From Isoetes taiwanensis (taxonomy: Eukaryota > Streptophyta > Lycopodiopsida > Isoetales > Isoetaceae): a DNA stretch of 64,000 nucleotides. Position 1 is the stretch's first letter, and each line of letters starts with the position of its first letter. The translations under genes were made by a program, and so were the position numbers. The notes beneath the pieces were generated by a model. The model ran no database searches. It was not told the origin of the DNA and saw nothing but the letters and a program-made list of their open reading frames with translations. Positions 42,476-51,530 of the stretch are shown piece after piece. The stretch lies in contig JAJEKV010000003.1 of assembly GCA_021234155.1 (NCBI GenBank), forward strand, positions 15,674,386 through 15,738,385. Reading direction: 5' to 3'.

Positions 42476-43426
42476 TCATCTAATTTTTTTCCTGTTTTCT
42501 TTTGGTATATGAACAAATGCTAAGCATCCATACACTCTCAAGTTTTCATAATTTGGTTTCTTTCCTGACCAAAGCATATCAGGAATTCCACCATATGTAC
42601 TAACAGATGGCAACATGTTCTGAATAGTCACAGCAGTTTGAACTGCCTCTTCCCATAAAAAATTTGGCAACCCTGCTGATTTTAACATGCTCCTAACAGC
42701 ATTTAAAATTGTTCTGTTCTTCCTTTCAGCTACACCATTCTGTTGTGGGGACTGGCTATAAGTTAGTTGCCTTTTAATGCCCTTATTCTTGCAAAACCTC
42801 TTAAATTCTTCTGATAGGAACTTGGTGCATTCCAAAATAAGAAGAGAGTATAAGGAGAACTTTGCCAATTTCAAAACAATAAATATTACCTTTTCACTTT
42901 CCATCAATGATTGGTTCGTCTACATAGTTGTTTCCTTCATTTGACGAGCCATGTTAACCATTTCATTTGTCAAGTCTTCATGTAGCCGACTGCAATTACT
43001 CTGTTCGTTAAATGAGTTCATAATTAGTAATGAACATCACTCGCATCTCTCCATCATTTACCGGTGTCTATCAATGTGTTCACGAGTTGGATCATCTAAA
43101 CTTTTCAAAAGCTGCATCCTTAGTTTTAATGCAATACACTTTAGTTTTTCTACTGAAATCATCTATTAGAGTCATAAAGTATTTTTTCCCACTCAGACTA
43201 AGAACATTAAGTGGTCCACACAAATCCGTATGCACCAAATCCAAAATACCCTTTGCTCTTGCACCTTTTTTCTTAAAAGATAATCTGTTGTGTTTGCCAA
43301 GCATACATCCCATGCATACTTGTTTTTCAAATTGGGTTGTGCTGGTATTAATGAATCCTTCCTTGTTTAATACCTCTATTGTAGCAGGATTAACATGACA
43401 TAATCTTTCATGCCAGATTTTCAGAG
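42476..43426 (-). pseudogene. Copia integrase (interrupted)
   Basis: On the minus strand, after the inserted element, LKIWHERLCHVNPATIEVLN and FEKQVCMGCMLGKHNRLSFK form the HHCC zinc-binding part. LDLVHTDLCGPLNV carries the first Asp and FMTLIDDFSRKTKVY continues the core. Around 42910-43090 the region with the second Asp is broken. FCKNKGIKRQLTYSQSPQQN and GVAERKNRTILNAVRSMLKS give the Glu region, then GCLAFVHIPKENRKKIR. The element is inactive. Confidence 0.85.
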
Positions 43427-43431
43427 ATGGA

Positions 43432-44118
43432 TGTTGACCGGGTTTTTGGCACTCGGTCAACATGAAAAAAGAAAAGAAAGAGAACCATTGGAAGGGGGGG
43501 GGGGTCGATTATAAAGCCCAAATATTGTAAAGGTCTAAGGCACCAAAAAATAAAAAGGGGTCTAGATCTAGTTTAAGGGCTTCTAAGATTTTTTAATGGT
43601 TGAAAAGGGGTACATTATCTAAGGCTAAGATGAAGAGGCAAGATCAAAGGTGGAGATCAAAAAAGACAAAAATTAAAGGTTGAGATAAAGAGGCAAGATC
43701 AAGGGTGGAGATGAAGGGGTCAAAATTAAAGGTTAAGATGAAGAGGCAAGATCAAAGGTGGAGATTAAGAGGCAAAAAATCAAAGGTCAAGATAAGAAGT
43801 AATGTTTATAAAAGATTCTTGAGGAGCACGAGCTCCTCCTCTTGCCTTGCTCCAAATTCTTGGGGATGGTGGCAGCTCCTCCTTGAATTGGATCAATGGC
43901 CCCTCCATGGTTCAGAGACATGGAGGGACCCTTTTGTATTTGAAGTTTTGTGCTTATATGAATTTTCTTTTGGGCCCAAGGATTATTCCATTCCAAGTTT
44001 TTCTTCAAATCTCTGATTTCATATTGCAGCTTCTGATCTTATATTGCAGCACCCAATGTGATCCTGATTTCTGCCTTTGAGGCCACCTGTTGGGGGTTGT
44101 GGGAAAAATCCGCCAACA
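43432..44118 (+). repeat. 5' LTR of the non-autonomous element
   Basis: 687 bp, from TGTTGACCG to TCCGCCAACA. The 5' end forms a hairpin (arms TGTTGACCG and CGGTCAACA, 43432-43462); the 3' end forms another (TGTTGG...CCAACA, 44088-44118). A run of 12-13 G lies near 43490. Tandem GAAGAGGCAAGATCAAAGGTGGAGAT-like units of 30-40 bp (43630-43790) are purine-rich. Confidence 0.9.
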
Positions 44119-45747
44119 GAATGGAGGTCCTACCGAGATTCTAATTTTCCCCGGGATCAAGTTTTGGTGCTGCTTACCAGGGCATCTCCAGAGAGAAGGA
44201 ATAACAAATCAAGAAGATCAATGCTGCTTATAATTATCTCGGGAGAGCCAGCAAAATGCCAGCCCTCCAATGCTATAAAATCATGCTGGTCTGTGTCCTG
44301 CTCTTGCCCTCTGCTTTGAAAGTGTCTGATGTTCATACTTTGCCTTGTTTCTCTGTTGATTCTCTCTGTTGATTCTGTTGATTCTGTGCCTGCAAGATAA
44401 GCCATAGCCAAGCTCTGCTAAGCTGAATCTAGAAAAGAAAACATTACATGTTAAAAGCTGGAGCCAAGCAAGAAAATTTCTGATATCTTCATATCTCACC
44501 ATATCTTTTACCTGCAAGCACAAGAATCAGCAAAGAAGTGCAGTTTTGCCATAACCGGCATAGTTTTACCATAGTCAGCATTCTGTTGTTCTGCCGAAAA
44601 GCTGCCGCTGCCCATCCCATTGCCGCTCCTTGCCTCTGCTCTGTGCCATGCTGCCGAATCCTGCGGAAGAAAGAAAGAGGATGATAAAGAAAAATAGGGA
44701 GGTTTCTGCCATTGCCATATCTTCTTCTGCCATAGAAGCTTTGCTTCTGCCATTTTCCTGCCATCTGTACTGCCGAATCTGCATAAGAAGGAAAGAGAAT
44801 GAGTAAGCAAGATCTGATTAGGGCCAACAGGAAAGAAGAAGAGGAAAGAAGATCCGCCATAGCTTGACCGTTTTGCATCACGATCTTGTCGCCGCCATGG
44901 CCGCCTATTACGATTTTTTCCTTGCAAGTTTTTTTTATTTTTCTCCTCATTTCTTTTTCTAACCTTTGCTTTCTCCTAACCTTTGCTTTTCATGTTTTTT
45001 ATTTTTTCCTTTCATCTCATGTTCTAACCTTGCTTTCCATGTCTTTTATTTCCGCCTTTCATCACATATTTCTAACCTTTGCTTTCCCTTTCATTCATTT
45101 TCTAAACATTTGCTTCCAAATTCCAATATTTTCTCACTCTTTTATTCTAGTTCTTAACCATTGCTTTCATTTTGCAACAATGTTTCTTTACCATTTTTTC
45201 CTTATCTAAAAACTATGGTCCATCCTTATTGCCTCAAACATCATTATTTTTGCCCTCATTGTTACACCATTGCCACAATTTTTTGTTTGGGCGCCGCCCT
45301 CCTTTCTTATACCATTTTTCCAAAAAATATAGCCATCTTGCCCCAAACATTACATGTGTCTTTCCCTAAAGCCCAAAATTACCATTGATTTTCTATCATC
45401 ATGGCACTCATTATTATCATCATTCTATCAAGTTCGAAGTCTCGGATATCAAAACCTCGATTACTATCACCAAATTATTATCATCATTTTATCATATCAA
45501 AATTTCAATTATTATGGTGTTGGAGTACACCTTAAAACCTCCAAATATTATTATTATTCTATGGTGTTGGAGTACACCCTAAAACCTCCAAATTATTATT
45601 ATTATCATTTCGAGTTCGAAGTCTCGGATATCAAAACTTCGGTTGTGTTCCTTATTGAGTCTAAGGGACCAACTATTGTACTAAATATATGAAAAACTTT
45701 GAAGTAAGAGGGCCGAGGGGACCGGCCCATTTTTTGTTTGGGCGAGA
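44119..45747 (+). other. Internal region of the non-autonomous element
   Basis: PBS at 44122-44141 (TGGAGGTCCTACCGAGATTC). A following segment of ~800 bp is rich in CTGCC and GCAAGA repeats. 44930-45200 is a strongly T/C-rich tract (TTCTAACCTTTGCTTTC units), and 45400-45640 has two ~85-bp related units with GGTGTTGGAGTACACC. The frames here are compositional and match no protein family. A purine run (GAGGGCCGAGGGGACC) ends it at 45709-45724. Confidence 0.6.
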
Positions 45748-46430
45748 TGTTGACCGGGTTTTTGGCACCCGGTCAACATGAAAAAAGAAAAGAAAGAGAA
45801 CCATTGGAAGGGGAGGTCGATTATAAAGCCCAAATATTGTAAAGGTCTAAGGCACCAAAAAATAAAAAGGGGTCTAGATCTAGTTTAAGGGCTTCTAAGA
45901 TTTTTTAATGGTTGAAAAGGGGTACATTATCTAAGGCTAAGATGAAGAGGCAAGATCAAAGGTGGAGATCAAAAAAGACAAAAATTAAAGGTTGAGATAA
46001 AGAGGCAAGATCAAGGGTGGAGATGAAGGGGTCAAAATTAAAGGTTAAGATGAAGAGGCAAGATCAAAGGTGGAGATTAAGAGGCAAAAAATCAAAGGTC
46101 AAGATAAGAAGTAATGTTTATAAAAGATTCTTGAGGAGCACGAGCTCCTCCTCTTGCCTTGCTCCAAATTCTTGGGGATGGTGGCAGCTCCTCCTTGAAT
46201 TGGATCAATGGCCCCTCCATGGTTCAGAGACATGGAGGGACCCTTTTGTATTTGAAGTTTTGTGCTTATATGAATTTTCTTTTGGGCCCAAGGATTATTC
46301 CATTCCAAGTTTTTCTTCAAATCTCTGATTTCATATTGCAGCTTCTGATCTTATATTGCAGCACCCAATGTGATCCTGATTTCTGCCTTTGAGGCCACCT
46401 GTTGGGGGTTGTGGGAAAAATCCGCCAACA
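45748..46430 (+). repeat. 3' LTR of the non-autonomous element
   Basis: 683 bp, starting TGTTGACCGGG and ending CCAACA, followed by the TSD ATGGA. The 5' hairpin is perfect here over 11 bp (arms TGTTGACCGGG and CCCGGTCAACA, 45748-45778). Confidence 0.9.
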
Positions 46431-46593
46431 ATGGATAAGTCAGCAAATTGATACTGGACATCAAATGTTGTCTGTTTAATCCATATAAATTCCCAACTCT
46501 TTTCCCCACAAACACTTTTTTATTACCAAGAAAAATATTACAATGAAGTTTTTCAAACACAACTTTATAGCCAAGATCAACTAACTGGCATAT

Positions 46594-46830
46594 TCAAATA
46601 AGATTTCTTATTAATCCTGGTATGCACAACACATTTTTTAACTTCACAGCTTTCCCTTCTAGGTCAAACAACTCCAGAACTCCAGCACTCTCAATTCTTC
46701 TTAATTCCCCATTTCCAAACTGTACATGTCCTCCTTCTTTTCTCTGACATTTTTTTAGCATTCTTGAGCTTCCTGTCACGGATCTCTCAGCTCCTGAATC
46801 TAAGATAAGAGCATCAGTGTCAAATTTTGT
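46594..46830 (-). pseudogene. Copia protease domain
   Basis: In the -1 frame after gag: DALILDSGAERSVTGSSRML, with the DSG active-site triad, then HVQFGNGELRRIESAGVLEL and KNVLCIPGLIRNLI, typical of copia protease. A stop follows at 46594. Further reading (VVFEKLHCNIFLGNKK, 46560-46440) is in another frame, then the inserted LTR element begins. Confidence 0.85.
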
Positions 46831-47837
46831 ATTAATCTTAGAACCTGCTCATCTTCCTCTTGGCTTGTTTCTCGAGCAATATTTAGGCTAGGCTTAGCCT
46901 TGGATCCTCCACCTTTTTTACCTTCAAACTTTTTTCCTTTCCCTCTTTTTGGACTTGAGTAGTTGGTTGCTATGTGACCTTTACCCTCACAGTTATAACA
47001 AATAACTTCCTTTCCAAGTTTAGGGCAGTTTATTTTAAGGTGGCCATAAGCGTCACAGTTAAAGCATGGACCAATTTGTTTTCTACTAAACACCTTCTTG
47101 CCTTTTTTTTGTTTGACAAACATAGCCTCTGAATCATCATCATCATCTCCTTTGGCCTGCTCAAATTCTGTCCTGATCATTCTAATTGCATGTTCTTTTG
47201 ACTTAGCCACATTTCTTAACAAAGTAGCTAACTGTGCATTATGGGAGACTGCTCTAGAAATAGCTAGAAGTTGATAGTCCTCATTTAACACAACTCCTGC
47301 TCCCTCTAAGTCAGCAATTATTGATTCAAAATTTTCCAGAAATTCAGCAATATTATCTTTCTCATACAGTTTTAATTTTCTCAACTGTTTTTCCAACACA
47401 TCTATTTGAGAAGAGGACTTTTGCTCATAATTGTCTAACATAAATTTCCACATTTCTGCAGGAGACTTACCTCTGAGTTTTAGCTTGATAGCTGTCCCCA
47501 CTTTTTGACATATTATGGATTGAGCTTCCATTATTCTTGCCTTCTCATCCACGCTGGCCACTGGAGTAACTCTTCTTGCTGCATTAGTTCCAGAAGCAGT
47601 TCCACCTTCACCACTTGAAGCTGTTCCAGCTCCACCACCTGCAACAGAGGCTGAAGTGCTTGATTCTTCTCCTCCAGATACCACAACTGCTGTATTAACC
47701 ACATTAGGATCAATCAAGTACCACAATTTTTCAAATTCTAACACCTCCTGAATGCCTTGTTTCCAGATCTGGAAACCTGTTTCCCCTTTGAAGACCTCTA
47801 TGGAGTTTAAGAGATTAGCTCCAAATCGAGTAGACAT
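46800..47837 (-). CDS. Copia Gag
   Basis: 345 aa open frame from ATG 47837, 21 nt downstream of the primer-binding site. The N-terminus EVFKGETGFQIWKQGIQEVL and KSPAEMWKFMLDNYEQKSSS match the UBN2/Gag-pre family of copia Gag. KLYEKDNIAEFLENFESIIA is the conserved middle. Two knuckles follow: CFNCDAYGHLKINC (complete) and CYNCEGKGHIATNY, where the last Cys is Tyr. Residues ~60-90 are a Gly/Ser/Ala-rich linker. Gag packages the RNA. The frame stops at 46800 while pol continues in another frame. Confidence 0.88.
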   Translation of the reverse strand: MSTRFGANLLNSIEVFKGETGFQIWKQGIQEVLEFEKLWYLIDPNVVNTAVVVSGGEESSTSASVAGGGAGTASSGEGGTASGTNAARRVTPVASVDEKARIMEAQSIICQKVGTAIKLKLRGKSPAEMWKFMLDNYEQKSSSQIDVLEKQLRKLKLYEKDNIAEFLENFESIIADLEGAGVVLNEDYQLLAISRAVSHNAQLATLLRNVAKSKEHAIRMIRTEFEQAKGDDDDDSEAMFVKQKKGKKVFSRKQIGPCFNCDAYGHLKINCPKLGKEVICYNCEGKGHIATNYSSPKRGKGKKFEGKKGGGSKAKPSLNIARETSQEEDEQVLRLIQNLTLMLLS

Positions 47838-47857
47838 CTTGCTTTCCTGGATTTATT

Positions 47858-47870
47858 GGCTCTGATACCA
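47858..47870 (-). other. Copia primer-binding site
   Basis: TGGTATCAGAGCC on the minus strand, complementary to the 3' end of initiator tRNA-Met, one base after the LTR end. This is the standard PBS of plant copia elements. Confidence 0.9.
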
Positions 47871-47871
47871 C

Positions 47872-48633
47872 TGTTAGAATGAGACAACACTTGTACTACT
47901 TTATCCTAGCAAAGATGTCTTTAGATTCAATTTAATTTCACTCTTATGATCATTCAAGTTTATCAAGCCTTTTACATACTTCACAACAACTTTAGCATTT
48001 GGATCAAGTCCTTCTCACTAGCAAGGAAGCCGCATTATGGTCAATAATTCCTTGCTCAAATTGATCCTCAACAACAACAAGAATATACTAGACAACTTCT
48101 TCTAGATTATATTCCTTCAACCATTAAAATCCCAACATCAACTATTGTAATCGTTCACTGTAGCAGAGGGATTGACTGAGTTCCTGTCGCAACGTTGATC
48201 GTTTCCATTCGATCATATATGAGACGGATCAGTGTATCCTTGGACCCGAATGCATCTTCAAAGCTCTGCTCCACCTTATAATAGTACAGTCCGGCGGTTT
48301 AGCATTGCCGGATCAACTTTCTTTTTCAAGCAAAATCTTCATTCGAAATATCCCACATGCGTTTTCTTCAAAACGATATTCGAGCTCAACCTTTGAATAT
48401 TTAATATATGACTTATTTCTTCAATGCTTACCACTAACACATTAACATCTTTAACCACAACCTTACCATTAACCTTTAGCCAACTTCCATAGCCTTAAGG
48501 TTTGCAATGATGCCAATGACGCTATTAGATATTGTAGTTTCCATCTACATGTGTATAAGCTTCACTGAAGATTTATTTGACTGCAACAACCTGTACTGTT
48601 CCTCATAATATGACATGACTCACATTTTCAACA
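47872..48633 (-). repeat. Copia 5' LTR
   Basis: 762 bp, partner of 40060-40802; TG...CA ends; followed by the TSD TAGAG at 48634. Confidence 0.9.
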
Positions 48634-49320
48634 TAGAGTCAATTATAGCGTTCGAAGGTTATTTTTGGTGTTTTTTGAGGTGAAAGCAGTAATCTATAGT
48701 TAATAGCAATACTTACGGTTATATATTTCTCTGCTGCTAATTCTGATGCTATGTCAGATTCAATGGATGACGCTATATCATTTTAACCAATCTAATGCTA
48801 TAACTGACGTTACAACTGACACATGATCTGATGCACTATGAGTCATAGGTGTTAGCATTAGGTTCAACATACATTCTGGTTCTAATTCTGACGTTATGCC
48901 TAACTCTAGAGATGATGCTATATCATTTTAACAAATCTAACGCTATAACTGACGTTATAGCTAACACATGAGCTGATGCATTATGAGTCAAAAGTGCTAG
49001 CATTAGGTTCAAGCATGCATGTCATCTAACCCTAGTCCTGACCTGACCATTGATGATATGTATGACTTTATATTGACCTCTAATTCTGACTCTATGTCTG
49101 ACACTATCGTTAGTTCTAATTCTGACTCAATGACTCTATGTTTGACGCTATTATTGACTCTATATCTAACCCTATGTCTGACGCTACCATTAACTCTTAC
49201 AATAGTATGAACTCTACTACTCATGCTAACACGTGATTTAACTCTTGTTTGTACGCTATCTCTAGAGTTGATGCTTTCATTTGTCATTGACTCTATGTCT
49301 AACTCATATAGTATGCACTC
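48634..49320. repeat. CACTA left subterminal repeat array
   Basis: Many degenerate copies of GACTCTA, GACGCTAT, TCTGACGTTA and CTAACACATGA occur in both directions, for example duplicated blocks at 48760-48870 and 48905-48990. Such arrays bind the CACTA accessory protein (TnpA type). The ORFs of 63-92 aa here follow the repeats and are not genes. Confidence 0.7.
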
Positions 49321-49759
49321 TAACTAGTCATGCACTTTGTTATTCTTTTTAAGCATTTTAATTAGATCCCATATGCAAAGATACCAAAAGAGACACTTGC
49401 CATCTATTTGAGGAACCATTTGCTGCTACACTCGTAATATAATTACTCTTTCTCTAAATTTTTCTCTTTCTCAAAGTCTTTATTTCATACCATCCTATAT
49501 GGCTAGAACAAGATTGGCAGGGCTACGAATATGCCATAAAGTGTGCATTATCGTATTTGTCTCATATGATTCAAGGGTTCATAAATGTATAATACTCGCA
49601 ATTGTATCAAGAGTATCTCAACACAATATTCTTCAACAACAATGAAAAATACCTAAAAAAATTTGAGCTAATATTTGGTAATATCATATAGCGAATCATG
49701 TTCAACTTCTTCTCTTTCCACATCATCCAATTGCAAAAGGAGCCGCGATACATGTTTCT

Positions 49760-50425
49760 TTAATTTTCTCTGTCATTCTCCTCATCAAAGTAGTCATCAA
49801 CCATATGATGTTCTGGGCTATGCATTAGAGACCTCAACTGAAGGACTTGGTGGTCCTCTAATTGTGAATCATGCTCGTGATGAATGGTTCCTTCAACTGT
49901 GTCAATCAACTCCAATTCAAGAGGAAGCGGGCTATCAGATGATCCTTGAGTGTCACAATTAGAATCATTGAGGATAGGCATGGCAATAACTCTCTGAGAA
50001 GTTGGTTGTGAATTAACTACTATCAGCCATTTCTTATCCCTAGGATTTTCATGGAAAAAAATTTGCTTCACCAGACTAGAAAATATAGAAGGCTCATCCA
50101 GATCCCTTAAGACATGTGAAGGGTCTACCTCATAGAATTTAGAACGGTGTGCTCGAATAATTTGACTTCTTCCTTGGGTTTGTGTTTTGAGCCATTTGGC
50201 TTTTAGTACATTCACATGGAATGAACAAAAGTTCAAATCCATGACTTTGGTGATAACTCCAACATAATCCACATTGCCATCAATAGTATTTATGTCCCTC
50301 ACACTGCATTGACTCCTTTGAAGAAAAGAAATGATTAGTTCGAAGTCAAAAGTGACACGATCTTTGTCAACTTCCTCAACACAAAAGTATTGCCCATATG
50401 CCCATGTTGAAGAATGGTATCTTAT
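49760..50425 (-). pseudogene. CACTA transposase remnant with DUF4216
   Basis: The minus frame to 49760 reads QIRYHSSTWAYGQYFCVEEV, YVGVITKVMDLNFCSFHVNV, LKAKWLKTQTQGRSQIIRAH, FYEVDPSHVLRDLDEPSIFS and LVKQIFFHENPRDKKWLIVV, the DUF4216 pattern found near the C-terminus of EnSpm transposases. An acidic tail ends in DDYFDEENDREN. The frame is fused at its start to the 3' tail of a LINE (about 50430-50497), so the LINE landed in the gene. The transposase core that should precede it is not recognisable. Confidence 0.7.
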
Positions 50426-50429
50426 TTGT

Positions 50430-51530
50430 AAGTGAGAAGAATAGAATAGAATAGAATATAATAGATTTTTTAACGTCCACAGAGACCAATATGTCATGGG
50501 ACCCGTACAATGGGCTAGTACAATACAATCAGAAATGATGACTACTGAGGGCTCAGTAATTGAAGACGTTCATCTAGAACCTCAAGTATGTATAATGCCA
50601 AGTCATACATTGTTGGTGCTCTGAGAAGTTGTAGAAGGATGGAATGGAATGCTAAGGTAAAAAATGAGTCCGGACCATCTCAAAAGCAGGACAACTTAGA
50701 AGAGTATGGCTTTCATCTTCAATAAACCTGTAAGAAGCAACATGCACATAGTAAGAAACACTAGCTATATTTTCGAATTAAAATACATATTGGAAAACAT
50801 TGCTCGTAGTTTCCAACGACATATATATTAGATTGATATCTCTAAATTACAATGGGCTAGTACAACCATTACTACTAGGATTAAAAAATCCCTTCCTCAA
50901 AAGGTTTTCAAGGGAAAAAACTTTGCAGTAAGGATGATACTAGACAATAAAAATGATGACTATTGAGGGTTCAGTAATTGAAGACGTTCGTCAAGAACCT
51001 CAAGTATGTATAATGCCAAATCATGCACGGATGGTGCTCTAAAAAGTTGTGGAAGCGTGGAATGGAATGCTAAGGTCGAAAAACGATTCATGGCCATCTC
51101 AAAAGCAGGACAACTTAGAAGAGTGTCGCTTTCATCTCTAATAACCTGTAATTGGCAACATGCGCATAGTTTCACTTCTTGCGGGAATTGCGGCCGCTCC
51201 CATCTACCTGTCTCAATCCGTAGCCTGTGGGACCCCATGCGAGTTGATGGGATACCTACAAGCTTTTTCCTGGACAACGAAGCAAGCAAATAAGCTTGTA
51301 GTCCTGGTGCCAAGGTGATAACATACCAGAGAAGTGCAGATACATTGTTATTACTCCAACTGGATTTATGTTGCAAGTTAAGGATGAGCAAACATGTTGC
51401 TAAACAAGATGTCTTTGCACCAGGATATAGAGGCTTAACTGCCTCTGCATATGGAACCTTCCTTGTGCAAGCTATGTTGTCTGGCTCATCTACATCCATT
51501 TCATCCATGACAGGAAAATAATTTTGTATT
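50430..51530 (-). mobile_element. Two 5'-truncated LINE copies inside the CACTA element
   Basis: The frame 51508-50960 carries HRLRIETGRWERPQFPQEVK and LCACCQLQVIRDESDTLLSC, the C-terminal zinc-ribbon-like end of a LINE RT, related to 32.6-32.8 kb. A second shorter copy repeats the last ~220 bp (50520-50740 versus 50950-51165). The left copy ends in GGGTCCCAT...TTGGTCTCTGTGGAC and a (TATTC)n tail at about 50430-50485 (minus). The family 3' UTR is thus present twice in series. Confidence 0.65.

Larger units (their letters stand above)
43432..46430 (+). mobile_element. Young non-autonomous Tat-type LTR element (LARD-like)
   Basis: LTRs at 43432-44118 and 45748-46430 are almost identical; the differences I saw are a G-run length change and one C/T in the terminal hairpin. 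TSD ATGGA flanks it perfectly (43427-43431 and 46431-46435), inside copia integrase. Internal region 44119-45747 has no retroviral coding. The primer-binding site at 44122 is nearly the same as that of Tat copy 2, and the pre-LTR block GAGGGGACCGGCCC...GGGCGAGA is shared too. It must be moved in trans by an autonomous element, most likely of the Tat group. Orientation is set by PBS and purine run. Confidence 0.9.
40060..48633 (-). mobile_element. Ty1/copia retrotransposon, complete ends, nested in the CACTA TIR
   Basis: LTRs are 40060-40802 and 47872-48633, with TG...CA ends. A perfect 5-bp duplication TAGAG flanks it (40055-40059 and 48634-48638). The primer-binding site TGGTATCAGAGCC (initiator-tRNA-Met type) is at 47870-47858 on the minus strand, and the polypurine tract GAAGGGGAAG lies at 40812-40803 directly next to the LTR. 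Order on the minus strand is gag, protease, integrase, RT, RNase H, which is copia. It is defective: frameshifts, an in-frame deletion and an inserted LTR element at 43432-46430. Confidence 0.93.

Noticed and set aside
44886-45692. Several Phe/Leu/Ser-rich frames
   Set aside because: Product of the T/C-rich repeats in the internal region of the non-autonomous element.
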